Shown here piece by piece: positions 33,068 to 41,071 of a DNA stretch of 47,673 nt. This DNA comes from Actinomycetota bacterium. GTDB lineage: Bacteria; Actinomycetota; Actinomycetes; Actinomycetales; Microbacteriaceae. The stretch lies in NCBI GenBank assembly GCA_030840335.1, contig JAUZFR010000059.1, forward strand, positions 1-47,673, written 5' to 3'. The stretch's first letter is position 1. Each line of letters opens with the position of its first letter. Made by a program: the position numbers and the translations under genes. The notes beneath the pieces are model-generated. The model made no database searches and had not been told where the DNA came from. It worked only from the letters and a program-made list of their open reading frames with translations.

Positions 33068-34276
33068 CTACTGCGTCAGCGCGGCTAGTTCGTCACGGAT
33101 CGCTGCCACACCGAACTCGATCTCGGCGAAGCTCGTGCTGAGGGGCGAGAGACCGAGACGGATGCCGTTCGGCCTGCGGAAGTCGGGTACCACCCCGCGC
33201 TCCCAAAGCCGGGGCATGATCGATCCGAAACGATCGTGGTCGAGGGTGATATGGCTGCCTCTGAGGTCTGGATTCCTCGAGGTCGCGAGGGCGGCATCCG
33301 GCAACTCGGCGTCGGCCAGCTCGATCGCGAACTGCGTCAAAGCGATCGACTTCGCCCGCACCGCCTCGAGGCCGACCTCATCGATGAGGGCGATCATGTC
33401 CTGGAGCGCAAGCATTCCGAGGATGGGTGGCGTGCCGCTGAGGAAGCCACGGATGCCGTCGGCGGGTTCGTACCCCTGCCCCATTTCGAACGGTGCCCTG
33501 CTTCCCAGCCAACCCTGGATCGGTTGGCGCAGTTTCGCCTGCAGCTCGGACCGAACGAAGGCGAAGGCGGGCGAGCCCGGTCCGCCGTTCAGGTATTTGT
33601 AGGTGCAGCCGACGGCGAGATCGACGCCCCAGGCATCGAGTTCGGTCGGCACGACTCCCGCGGAGTGGCAGAGGTCCCACAGCATGAGAGCCCCCGCGTC
33701 GTGCACGATGCGGGTGATCGACTCGGCGTCCGCAAGATATCCCGACCGGTACGCGACATGGCTGAGCACGACGATCGCGGTGTTCTCCCCGACGGACGAC
33801 TGGATGATCTCGGGCGTGACCGCATCCTGCGCATCGACCCACCGGATGACCAGGTCGCGCTCCGCCGCGATGCCCTCGAGCACGTAACGGTCAGTCGGAA
33901 AGTTGTCGCGGTCGATGACGATCTCACGACGACCGGGACGTGCGTCAACCGCGGCACGAACCAGCTTGTAGAGCAGCACGGTCGTCGAATCACCGATCGT
34001 GACCTGCCCCGGCCCCGCGCCGAGGGCTACCCGGCCGATGTCGTCGCCGATGCGCAGCGGAAGGTCGAGCCAGCTCTCATCCCAGCCACGGATGAGCCGC
34101 GAACCCCACTGCTCGTCCACAAAACCAAGGATGCGCTCACGCGCCGAAGCCAGCGGGCGGCCGAGCGAGTTGCCATCCAGATAGGCGACGACATCGCCCA
34201 TCGGCAGGAATTTCTCGCGAAATCCGGCGAGCGGGTCGGCGGCGTCTCGTTCAGCTGCGGTAGGCACGATGGGCAC
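33068..34276 (-). CDS. kynU: Kynureninase
   Basis: A 402-residue PLP enzyme that cleaves L-kynurenine to anthranilate and alanine. The PLP lysine is Lys227 in GCTYKYLNGG; the preceding LWDLCHSAGV and DRDNFPTDRY segments are family hallmarks, and SGTPPILGMLAL closes the fold. The frame is open to 34339, but GTG 34276 is preferred: it begins one base after the stop of the membrane-protein gene upstream, with AGGA before it. No tryptophan dioxygenase or formamidase gene is nearby, so the supply of kynurenine must come from elsewhere. Confidence 0.92.
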   Translation of the reverse strand: MPIVPTAAERDAADPLAGFREKFLPMGDVVAYLDGNSLGRPLASARERILGFVDEQWGSRLIRGWDESWLDLPLRIGDDIGRVALGAGPGQVTIGDSTTVLLYKLVRAAVDARPGRREIVIDRDNFPTDRYVLEGIAAERDLVIRWVDAQDAVTPEIIQSSVGENTAIVVLSHVAYRSGYLADAESITRIVHDAGALMLWDLCHSAGVVPTELDAWGVDLAVGCTYKYLNGGPGSPAFAFVRSELQAKLRQPIQGWLGSRAPFEMGQGYEPADGIRGFLSGTPPILGMLALQDMIALIDEVGLEAVRAKSIALTQFAIELADAELPDAALATSRNPDLRGSHITLDHDRFGSIMPRLWERGVVPDFRRPNGIRLGLSPLSTSFAEIEFGVAAIRDELAALTQ

Positions 34277-34277
34277 C

Positions 34278-35507
34278 CTATCCTGCCTCGGGCCGGGCTG
34301 CGAGAGTGCGCAACCCGCGATCCTTTCGCACCACGACAAGAGCGACCGTCGCGACTACCACCAGGACGACCAGACCAAATGTCACGGGGAGCCCGATCGC
34401 ATCCGCAGCAAGAGGAAGGAGGAGAACCGCGGCGGCCGCGGGCGCCACTAGCGGGAGGGGGATGACTACCCGGGCCAGGATCGGCGCGTGCACAGCCCAC
34501 AGGAACGTGAGGTAGACCGCGACGGGCACGGCCACAGCGTAGACGGCGACCACGGGCGAGATGTGCGAATGCCCGCCCGCGAACGCGACTACCACTTCGA
34601 GTCCGCCGCCCAAACCCGCGAGCGCGGCGAACACCGCGTAGTGCCCATAACCCCAGAGGAACGAGCGATCGCGATGCAACGCGAGGCCCTCCCCGGCGGG
34701 TTGCATGAAGTACAGCCACCACAGCGCGAACACCAGCACGAGCGACGAAACACCCACGCTTACCAGCGTTCCGGTCGGACCGCTGGCGCGAATGATCGGC
34801 TCAATTCCCCCGGCGAGCGCGGCGATGCTCTCCCCCAGCAGGATGATCGTAAACAACCCGTAACGCTCGGCGATGTGATGCGGATGCCAGCTGGTTCCGC
34901 CGGTGTGCTCCGCCCAGAACGGCACACTCACATCCAGCGACACCAGGATCACGAACGACAGATACACCGTGTAGAGCTCGTTTTCGGGAGTGACAGTAAA
35001 GAGCAGCCGAGCGAGCCAGCCGAGCTGGACCACGACGATGCCGATCGCGTAGCGGGCAGCTGTTCGGCGTCCTTGTGGATCTTCGACAGCCGCCCGCGTC
35101 CATTGCGCGACCAAGCCAACGCGCATGATGAAGTACCCGAGCGTTACCCCTAAGAAGTTCTGCGACGCGAACGCCGCTGGCACTCCCGCCGCGAGCACAA
35201 GCACACCGGCCATCTGCACGAGCGTCAGAACGCGGTACGGCACGTCATCGGTGTCGTAGGAGGACGCGAACCAGGTGAAGTTCATCCACGCCCACCAGAT
35301 CGCGAAAAACACCATGAGGAACGGGATGATCGCGGATGCGCCGTGACCGTGCTCGATGTTGGTGGCGAGCTGCCCCGCGATCTGCGCGATGGCGACGACG
35401 AAGGTGAGGTCGAAGAGTAACTCGATCGGACTGGACGCGCGATTACTCTCGTCAGTGTCGCGCGCGGACATCCTCGTACGGATACGGAATCGCGGCACGG
35501 CGGTCAT
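34278..35507 (-). CDS. LtrA-type (low temperature requirement A) membrane protein
   Basis: A 409-residue protein with about eleven hydrophobic spans. The N-terminal ASSPIELLFDLTFVVAIAQI and the central HIAERYGLFTIILLGESI segments are the hallmarks of the LtrA family, whose biochemical role is not settled. It lies in the inner membrane. The frame is open to 35729, but ATG 35507 is the clear start because TATGCT lies exactly six bases before it. kynU follows after one base, so the two are probably transcribed together, an unusual pairing. Confidence 0.87.
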   Translation of the reverse strand: MTAVPRFRIRTRMSARDTDESNRASSPIELLFDLTFVVAIAQIAGQLATNIEHGHGASAIIPFLMVFFAIWWAWMNFTWFASSYDTDDVPYRVLTLVQMAGVLVLAAGVPAAFASQNFLGVTLGYFIMRVGLVAQWTRAAVEDPQGRRTAARYAIGIVVVQLGWLARLLFTVTPENELYTVYLSFVILVSLDVSVPFWAEHTGGTSWHPHHIAERYGLFTIILLGESIAALAGGIEPIIRASGPTGTLVSVGVSSLVLVFALWWLYFMQPAGEGLALHRDRSFLWGYGHYAVFAALAGLGGGLEVVVAFAGGHSHISPVVAVYAVAVPVAVYLTFLWAVHAPILARVVIPLPLVAPAAAAVLLLPLAADAIGLPVTFGLVVLVVVATVALVVVRKDRGLRTLAARPEAG

Positions 35508-35513
35508 GCACTC

Positions 35514-35519
35514 AGCATA
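35514..35519 (-). promoter_or_regulatory. Probable -10 of a leaderless promoter (LtrA-type gene)
   Basis: Minus-strand TATGCT, six bases, then ATG 35507. The hexamer is identical to the one before the AraC-type gene at the left edge. Confidence 0.5.
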
Positions 35520-35599
35520 AAGACCGCCGCACCGGCCGACCCAGGGCAACCAGGTCTTTAGCTCGCTTGAGGCGGGCGATACGTTCTCGGCAAACGCTC

Positions 35600-36616
35600 C
35601 TAGCGAGCGCCGAGTTGGCTCCGCACCTCGTCGATCGTGCGCATCAGCGAGATCGAGTCGTCGAGGGAATGCACGGGTGACTCGGTGCGTCCGTCGCTGA
35701 CAAGTTGCGCGAGTGCCACCGCCTCCCACGCGAGACCGTCGCGGCCGGTGAGACCCGATTCATCGCGCCAGGTCAGGTCGCCGGCTTTGCTCGACAAAAC
35801 AAAGGGAGCAGGGAAGACGAAGTCCGCGTCGTACCGGATGCTCGCATCCGTGCCGTGGATGCTCGCGCCCCCGGGCGTCGAGATCAGGAAGCTGGTGGTG
35901 ATCGTCGACTGCGCCGCGTTGTCGAAGCCGAGGGTCGCGATCGCCTGCGCATCCACCCCGGTCGGAGCGAGAATGCCCGACGCGACGACTCGCGACGGTG
36001 CGCCGAGCACGAACTGGGAGAACCACAACGAATACACACCGGCGTCGAGCATTGCCCCACCGCCGAGCGCCGGGTCGAATCCGCGGCTGGTCGGGTCGTA
36101 TGGGAACTGCCAGCCCAGGTTCACGGCCACCAGCTTGATGTCACCGAGCGTGCCATCGTGAAGCAGTTGTGCGACGACATCCGACTGGGGCAGGTAGCGC
36201 GTCCACATCGCTTCCATCGCGAAGACACCCGCGGACCGTGCGGCGTCGGCGATCTCGATCGCTTCGGCTGCATTCAACGCGATCGGCTTCTCAATGAGAA
36301 CGTGCTTGCCCGCCGCGATCGCAAGCAGCGCGAGCGCCCGATGCTCGCTGTGCGGAGCGGCAACGTAGACCACATCGATGTCAGGGTCGGCCACAAGCTG
36401 GTCATACGATCCGTATGAGCGCGGGATGCCGTGCGTTGCAGCGAACGCCGCCGCCCGTTCAGTCGATCGCGACGCGACCGCGTGCACGCGCTGATCCGTG
36501 TTGCGGTGCATCGTCGAGACAAAGTCCTGCGCAATCGCTCCCGGAGCGAGAACGCCCCAGCGAAGAATGGGCCCGCCGCGAAGGGGTGTTACGTGAGGAC
36601 TGGGCAAAGAGTTCAT
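35600..36616 (-). CDS. Gfo/Idh/MocA-family oxidoreductase 2 (dihydrodiol-dehydrogenase-like)
   Basis: A 338-residue NAD(P)-dependent dehydrogenase with GVLAPGAIAQDF as the Rossmann turn, the catalytic lysine in LIEKPIALN and GGGAMLDAGVYSL as active-site helix. The tyrosine in DAGVY, where many relatives have histidine, places it with dimeric dihydrodiol / xylose dehydrogenase types. It may oxidise an aldose to a lactone. It is monocistronic by position, unrelated in sequence detail to oxidoreductase 1. ATG 36616 has TAGGCT six bases upstream on the coding strand. Confidence 0.87.
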   Translation of the reverse strand: MNSLPSPHVTPLRGGPILRWGVLAPGAIAQDFVSTMHRNTDQRVHAVASRSTERAAAFAATHGIPRSYGSYDQLVADPDIDVVYVAAPHSEHRALALLAIAAGKHVLIEKPIALNAAEAIEIADAARSAGVFAMEAMWTRYLPQSDVVAQLLHDGTLGDIKLVAVNLGWQFPYDPTSRGFDPALGGGAMLDAGVYSLWFSQFVLGAPSRVVASGILAPTGVDAQAIATLGFDNAAQSTITTSFLISTPGGASIHGTDASIRYDADFVFPAPFVLSSKAGDLTWRDESGLTGRDGLAWEAVALAQLVSDGRTESPVHSLDDSISLMRTIDEVRSQLGAR

Positions 36617-36622
36617 CTGACC

Positions 36623-36628
36623 AGCCTA
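36623..36628 (-). promoter_or_regulatory. Probable -10 of a leaderless promoter (oxidoreductase 2)
   Basis: Minus-strand TAGGCT followed by six bases and ATG 36616. No ribosome site is evident in the GGTCAG spacer. Confidence 0.45.
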
Positions 36629-36690
36629 GAAGCTCGCGCTCACCCATCCTGCGTGCCACCTGCATTGCGCGGCGGGCCCAAGGGGGTGAG

Positions 36691-37938
36691 CTACCCGCGC
36701 AGCTCAGTGAGCACGGCTTCGAGCTGCTCCACCGCCCAATCGAGGTCGTCGATCTCGACGACGATCGGCGGGGCAAGACGGATGGTGCTGCCGTGCGTGT
36801 CCTTCGCCAGAACGCCGCGTGCCATCAGCAGTTCGCAGACCTCACGACCGGTCGCGAGCTCGGGGTCGATGTCGATGCCAGCCCACAGGCCCGCGCCGCG
36901 CACCGCGACGACACCCTTTCCGATGAGTCGGCGCAGGTTGACCTGCAGGCGTTCGCCAAGCAGGCGCGCCCGCTCCTGGTACTCGCCGGTCGCCAGCAGT
37001 TGCACGACCGCCAGGCCAACGGCCGCCGCGAGCGGGTTGCCGCCGAACGTCGAGCCGTGTTGCCCGGGCTTCAATACACCGAGGATGTCAGCGTTACCAA
37101 CAACCGCGCTCAGCGGCACGATCCCGCCGCCAAGCGCCTTGCCCAACAGGTACAGGTCCGGAACTACGCCGACGTTGTCACACTGGAAAGTGGCACCGGT
37201 ACGACCGAGGCCGGACTGGATCTCGTCGGCGATGAAGAGCACGTTGTGCCGCGTCGTGATCTCACGAATCGCGGGGAGATAGTCGGCGGGCGGAACGAGG
37301 ATGCCTGCCTCGCCCTGGATCGGCTCGATCAGCACAGCAACCGTGGTCTCGTCGATCGCGGCTTCGAGCGCCGCCGCATCACCATACGGAACGCTCACGA
37401 AGCCGGGTGTGAACGGACCGAAGTCCGCGCGCGCATCCTCATCGTTGGAGAAGCTGATGATGGTGGTCGTGCGACCGTGGAAGTTGCCATCGGCGACGAC
37501 TATCGTGGCCTTGCCGGGCGCGACCCCCTTGACGCGGTAGCCCCACGCTCGCGCGATCTTGATGCCCGACTCAACTGCCTCGGCGCCCGTGTTCATCGGA
37601 AGCACCATGTCTTTGCCCGCGAGCGCGGCGAGCGCGGTGACGAACGGACCGAGCTGGTCATTGTGGAACGCGCGGCTGGTCAGCGTGATGCGGTCGAGCT
37701 GCGCTTTGGCGGCCGCCACCAGCACCGGATGCCCGTGCCCGAAGTTCAGCGCGGAGTATGCGGCGAGACAGTCCAGGTACCTGCGCCCCGTGACATCCGT
37801 GACCCAGGCGCCGTCTCCCCGCTCGACGACGACCTCAAGCGGATGATAGTTGTGAGCCGCGTGCGCATCCTCCTGGTCTAAGAATGGCTTCGCGGCGCCC
37901 GGAGGGGCCGTCTCGGTGGTGCTGGTGCCCGTGCTCAT
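36691..37938 (-). CDS. rocD: Ornithine aminotransferase
   Basis: A 415-residue class III aminotransferase. The PLP lysine is Lys267 in LLGKALGGG and the ring-contacting aspartate is Asp238 in FIADEIQSGLGRTG; STFGGNPLAAA closes the active site. It converts ornithine and 2-oxoglutarate to glutamate-semialdehyde/P5C and glutamate. ATG 37938 overlaps the stop of the upstream ddaH-like gene as ATGA, so the two are one unit. PutA, encoded at 41072-44545, can take P5C on to glutamate. The arrangement asnC/ddaH-like/rocD is like that around Rv2324-Rv2323c-rocD in Mycobacterium tuberculosis. Confidence 0.93.
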   Translation of the reverse strand: MSTGTSTTETAPPGAAKPFLDQEDAHAAHNYHPLEVVVERGDGAWVTDVTGRRYLDCLAAYSALNFGHGHPVLVAAAKAQLDRITLTSRAFHNDQLGPFVTALAALAGKDMVLPMNTGAEAVESGIKIARAWGYRVKGVAPGKATIVVADGNFHGRTTTIISFSNDEDARADFGPFTPGFVSVPYGDAAALEAAIDETTVAVLIEPIQGEAGILVPPADYLPAIREITTRHNVLFIADEIQSGLGRTGATFQCDNVGVVPDLYLLGKALGGGIVPLSAVVGNADILGVLKPGQHGSTFGGNPLAAAVGLAVVQLLATGEYQERARLLGERLQVNLRRLIGKGVVAVRGAGLWAGIDIDPELATGREVCELLMARGVLAKDTHGSTIRLAPPIVVEIDDLDWAVEQLEAVLTELRG

Positions 37939-38786
37939 CGGCGGAGCTCCAGGGTGCAGCATTTGACTCCGCCACCACCGAGAAGCAACTCGGAGAGGTC
38001 GACACCAATGGGGTTGTAGCCGCGATCGAGCAACTGGCGCTCGAAGTCCTTTGCGCGCGAAGCAATGACGACGTTGTAGCCATCGCTGTATGAGTTGAGG
38101 CCGAGAACGGCGGCATCCTCTTCATTCACAATGATCGCGTCTGGGTAGCGCTCGCGGAGGATCTCGAGACTGGGCTCGTCGAAAGCGCTCGGCAGGTACG
38201 CGATGTTGGCGCTCTCACCCGGCGCGGGCGACGGGTCGAGAACGGCGATCGCGGTGTCGAGGTGGTAGAAGCTCGGGTTGATCAGGTTGAGCGTGATGAC
38301 CGGTCTGCCGAAAATCTGCGCGAGCTCCTCGTGACTGTTGGATGCGCTGCGGAAGCCGGTGCCCGCAAGGATGACGTCGTCGACGAGCAGGAAGTCGCCC
38401 TCGCCCTCGTTGATGTTCGCGGGAACGCGCACCTCGTAGCCGTTGGCGCCGAACCAGTCCATGTACGCGGGGCCTTCGGGCTGACGCTCCGGATAGGTGA
38501 AACTCGCGCCGTACGCGATGTTGTCGAGAACGAAGCCCCCGTTGGCCGCGTAGACCATGTCAGGGAGTCCGTCGATCGGATCGACCAGCTGCACATCGAA
38601 ACCGAGGTCGACGTAGGTCTTGTAGAGGACCTCCCATTGCTTGACGGCAAGGCTGGTATCGGTGGGGTCTTCGGGGTGCATCCATGGGTTGATCCGATAC
38701 GCGACCGTGAAGAAATCGGGGCGGCACATGAGCACGGTGCGGTGGGAAGGAACGCGCGAGGGCGCGGAAGTAGTGGGTTCAGTCAT
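37935..38786 (-). CDS. ddaH: Dimethylargininase / arginine-dihydrolase family guanidino hydrolase
   Basis: A 283-residue pentein-fold enzyme. Catalytic elements: LPDMVYAANGGF, NEGEGDFL, His175 in FYHLDTA and the nucleophile cysteine in the C-terminal GGGGVKCCTLE (Cys276/277). Annotated relatives are called dimethylargininase. Two asparagines, Asn33 (INPWM) and Asn82 (YAANGG), are 49 residues apart, as I recall for the functional asparagines of cyanobacterial arginine dihydrolases ArgZ/AgrE. With rocD coupled downstream, release of ornithine from arginine fits best. Start alternatives are GTG 38813, ATG 38792 and ATG 38786; the last is used because conserved sequence begins later. A TATAGT -10 lies at 38842-38847. 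Confidence 0.85.
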   Translation of the reverse strand: MTEPTTSAPSRVPSHRTVLMCRPDFFTVAYRINPWMHPEDPTDTSLAVKQWEVLYKTYVDLGFDVQLVDPIDGLPDMVYAANGGFVLDNIAYGASFTYPERQPEGPAYMDWFGANGYEVRVPANINEGEGDFLLVDDVILAGTGFRSASNSHEELAQIFGRPVITLNLINPSFYHLDTAIAVLDPSPAPGESANIAYLPSAFDEPSLEILRERYPDAIIVNEEDAAVLGLNSYSDGYNVVIASRAKDFERQLLDRGYNPIGVDLSELLLGGGGVKCCTLELRR

Positions 38787-38841
38787 CGTCATATAGCCCA
38801 GTGTTTCACGCACCTATCGTCAACGTGGGAGCGTCTGGCGC

Positions 38842-38847
38842 ACTATA
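38842..38847 (-). promoter_or_regulatory. -10 candidate of the ddaH-rocD operon
   Basis: Minus-strand TATAGT in the 83-110 base divergent gap with the AsnC gene. No good -35 is seen. Any AsnC/Lrp site in this short gap could act on both directions. Confidence 0.4.
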
Positions 38848-38884
38848 GCTGCGTATTCACCTACCCCGGCACACTTTTTCGCCA

Positions 38885-38890
38885 TAGAGT
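38885..38890 (+). promoter_or_regulatory. Probable -10 of a leaderless promoter (AsnC gene)
   Basis: TAGAGT, six bases, then ATG 38897, with no purine-rich ribosome site between. Confidence 0.5.
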
Positions 38891-38896
38891 ATCCGC

Positions 38897-39334
38897 ATGG
38901 ACAGTCTCGACTACGGCATTATCGACCTCCTCCGTCAAAACGCCCGTGCGGGCTACGGTGACATCGGCGAAGTGATCGGCCTGTCGGCGTCCGCAGTAAA
39001 GCGGCGCGTCGATCGCCTCGTTGCCGACGGCGTGATCCGGGGCTTCACGATCCAGGTCGACCCCGCCGTGGATGGCATGGCGACCGAAGCGTACGTCGAA
39101 CTCTTTTGCCGCGGAACGGTCGCGCCCGAGGAGCTGAAGCGCATCCTCTCCGGCGTGCCCGAGGTTGTGGACGCCGGCACCGTCACCGGTTCGGCCGACG
39201 CGATCGTGCACATGCGCTCGCGCGACATCCCGTCGCTCGAGATCGCCCTTGAGAAGGTGCGCATAGCGCCCAACGTCGATCACACCCGCAGCGCGATCGT
39301 CCTGTCGCGGCTCATCCATCGCGCGCACGACTAG
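38897..39334 (+). CDS. AsnC/Lrp-family regulator
   Basis: A 145-residue Lrp/AsnC protein: N-terminal HTH (LDYGIIDLLRQNARAGYGDI, then GLSASAVKRRVDRLVADGVI) and a C-terminal RAM ligand-binding domain with the usual GTVTGSADAIVHM strand pair. It is divergent from the ddaH-rocD operon and likely its arginine- or ornithine-responsive regulator. The start at ATG 38897 suits a leaderless transcript. The start MDSLDYGII matches family N-ends. Confidence 0.9.
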   Translation: MDSLDYGIIDLLRQNARAGYGDIGEVIGLSASAVKRRVDRLVADGVIRGFTIQVDPAVDGMATEAYVELFCRGTVAPEELKRILSGVPEVVDAGTVTGSADAIVHMRSRDIPSLEIALEKVRIAPNVDHTRSAIVLSRLIHRAHD

Positions 39335-39346
39335 TTCACTCGCGCA

Positions 39347-39375
39347 TTGACAACCTTTTGGTTCTGAACTAGCTT
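39347..39375 (+). promoter_or_regulatory. Promoter of the ArsR-hydrolase pair
   Basis: TTGACA (39347-39352), a 17-base spacer and TAGCTT (39370-39375), the best sigma-70-like match in the window. Transcription should begin near 39382. Confidence 0.7.
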
Positions 39376-39392
39376 GGCGTTAGTTCCGAAAC
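39360..39392. promoter_or_regulatory. Probable ArsR operator
   Basis: GGTTCTGAACTA (39360-39371) and TAGTTCCGAAAC (39381-39392) are imperfect inverted copies (10 of 12) around a 9-base spacer, covering the -10 and start region. Each arm also contains a small GTTC/GAA palindrome. Confidence 0.55.
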
Positions 39393-39395
39393 GAA

Positions 39396-39761
39396 ATGGT
39401 TATGAAGATGGCAGTCGACCAGCTCAGCAACGTGTTTGTGGCCCTCGCCGATCCGACGCGACGCGCAATTCTCGCGCGCCTCATGGATGGGGACGTCAAC
39501 GTCGGACAGCTCGCCGAGCCGTTCGCGATCAGCCAGCCGGCGGTGTCCAAGCACCTCAAGATCCTGGAACGGGCCGGCCTGATCTCTCGACGCACCGCCG
39601 CGACCGCTCGACTCAGTCACCTCGAGGCTGCGCCGCTGCGGGACGCGACCGAGTGGATGGAACGCTACCGAAAGTACTGGGACGAAGGATTCACCAAGCT
39701 GGATTCCGCTCTGGAGGACTACCTGCAGGCAGAAAAGACATCGAAGGGCGAAGACAAATGA
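39396..39761 (+). CDS. ArsR-family winged-helix regulator
   Basis: A 121-residue regulator, typical ArsR length. Conserved parts are FVALADPTRRAILARLMDG, NVGQLAEPFAISQPAVSKHL and LERAGLISRR. The ELCVCDL-type metal-cysteine motif is absent, so it is of the non-metal kind often linked with SRPBCC or hydrolase genes. The start may be ATG 39396 or ATG 39402; neither has a clear ribosome site. The next gene overlaps its stop as ATGA, so it probably controls itself and that hydrolase. Confidence 0.9.
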   Translation: MVMKMAVDQLSNVFVALADPTRRAILARLMDGDVNVGQLAEPFAISQPAVSKHLKILERAGLISRRTAATARLSHLEAAPLRDATEWMERYRKYWDEGFTKLDSALEDYLQAEKTSKGEDK

Positions 39762-40567
39762 CCAACCAGACCAACACCGCCGTGCGAACCGTCGTCTCGA
39801 AAGACGGCACCGCGATCGCGTACGACCTCGCCGGGAGTGGGCCAGCGCTCATCCTTGTGGATGGCGCACTGTGCAGCCGCTCGTTCGGCCCCATGCCCGA
39901 CCTGTCGAAGCACCTGCAGTCGAACTTCACGGTGTACAACTACGACCGGCGCGGGCGAGGCGACAGTGGCAACGTTCTGCCCTACTCGCCCGAGCGGGAA
40001 GTCGAAGACCTCGCAGCCCTTGTCGACGCGGCCGGTGGCTCCGCGTTTCTCGTCGGGCTGTCATCCGGGGGTGGGCTGACTCTTCGCGCCGCAGCGGCCG
40101 GGGTGAACGCTCCCAAAATCGCGGTCTACGAGACGCCCTACATGGTTGACCCCGAGCACAAGACGCCCAGCGACATGCAGGGAGATCTCGACCGGTTCAT
40201 CGCGAAGGATGACCGGGCTGGCGCACTGCGCTACTTCATGGTCGACATGGTGGGCCAGCCGGCATTCTCGATGATCTTCATGAGGGCCATGTCCAAGGTG
40301 TGGAAGCAGCTGAAGGCGGTCGCACCCACCCTGCCCTACGACGCTCGGGTCATGGACAACTTCGTACCAAATCTCGAGAGCTTTGCAGGCATCAGTCAGC
40401 CCGCCCTGGTGATGCGTGGCGGCAAGGCGGCCGGGTGGATGACGCGAGCCGTCGAGTCCTTGGCGAAGACCCTGCCGCACTCGACCTACAAGGTGCTGCC
40501 GAAGCAGACGCACCAGGTCAAGTCTTCCGCGATCGCACCGTCACTGATCGAGTTCTTCACGTCGTAG
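39758..40567 (+). CDS. Alpha/beta-fold hydrolase
   Basis: A 269-residue alpha/beta hydrolase with the nucleophile elbow GLSSGGG, the strand YNYDRRGRGDSG and a C-terminal histidine in LPKQTHQVKSS. The substrate is not identifiable; related proteins are esterases, lactonases or haloperoxidase-like. ATG 39758 overlaps the ArsR stop, so the two are co-expressed. This ArsR-hydrolase pairing is common in actinobacteria. No signal peptide is present. Confidence 0.87.
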   Translation: MTNQTNTAVRTVVSKDGTAIAYDLAGSGPALILVDGALCSRSFGPMPDLSKHLQSNFTVYNYDRRGRGDSGNVLPYSPEREVEDLAALVDAAGGSAFLVGLSSGGGLTLRAAAAGVNAPKIAVYETPYMVDPEHKTPSDMQGDLDRFIAKDDRAGALRYFMVDMVGQPAFSMIFMRAMSKVWKQLKAVAPTLPYDARVMDNFVPNLESFAGISQPALVMRGGKAAGWMTRAVESLAKTLPHSTYKVLPKQTHQVKSSAIAPSLIEFFTS

Positions 40568-40580
40568 AAGCGCCCTCGCT

Positions 40581-40616
40581 TTTGTACTGACACATTGCTA
40601 CAGTTGCCGGTACAAA
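40581..40616. promoter_or_regulatory. Inverted repeat and -10 before the YtrA-type gene
   Basis: TTTGTAC (40581-40587) and GTACAAA (40610-40616) are perfect inverted arms flanking a TACAGT -10 candidate (40599-40604). This suits self-repression by the GntR protein encoded next. Confidence 0.5.
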
Positions 40617-40626
40617 GGAGTTGGAT

Positions 40627-40986
40627 GTGGCAATGATCTCGATCGACTCGCGCTCCGCAACCCCGCCCTTCGAGCAGCTGCGGGTGCAGCTCATCGAGCA
40701 GGTGAAGTCGGGCGAGCTGGCGGCCGGCACCCGGCTTCCCACGGTTCGCAAGCTTGCCGAAGACCTGGGACTCGCGCCCAACACCGTTGCGCGCGCGTAC
40801 CGCGAACTCGAAGCAGACGGCTTCATCGAGACCCGCGGACGCAACGGCTCCTTCGTGAGCGCCCAGGGCGACGCCGCCCAGAGGCAAGCGCAGGAGGCCG
40901 CGCGGGCGTACGCCGACCGCATCCGCGCCCTGGGCATCCCGATCTCTGACGCCCGCCGCTACATCGACGGAGCCCTAAGCACCTAG
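40627..40986 (+). CDS. GntR-family regulator, YtrA type
   Basis: A 119-residue protein: a GntR winged helix (PPFEQLRVQLIEQVKSGELA, then LPTVRKLAEDLGLAPNTVAR) and only a short helical dimerisation tail, the mark of the YtrA subfamily. Such genes usually precede an ABC exporter, but none follows here. GTG 40627 is chosen since AAAGGAG (40614-40620) is six bases upstream; TTG 40621 and ATG 40633 are less well placed. A large inverted repeat follows the gene. Confidence 0.88.
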   Translation: MAMISIDSRSATPPFEQLRVQLIEQVKSGELAAGTRLPTVRKLAEDLGLAPNTVARAYRELEADGFIETRGRNGSFVSAQGDAAQRQAQEAARAYADRIRALGIPISDARRYIDGALST

Positions 40987-40995
40987 TCCATTTCG

Positions 40996-41065
40996 CCGAG
41001 TGCGCCAAGTCGTTGCGAGCGCTGGCCCCATTGCACGTGCAGTCGTGACAACTCGGCGCACTCGG
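40996..41065. repeat. Long imperfect inverted repeat between convergent genes
   Basis: 18-base arms 40996-41013 (CCGAGTGCGCCAAGTCGT) and 41048-41065 pair with two mismatches around a 34-base loop. Placed between the GntR gene and the 3' end of putA, it may be a two-way terminator or a palindromic intergenic element. Confidence 0.6.
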
Positions 41066-41071
41066 TGAGAA

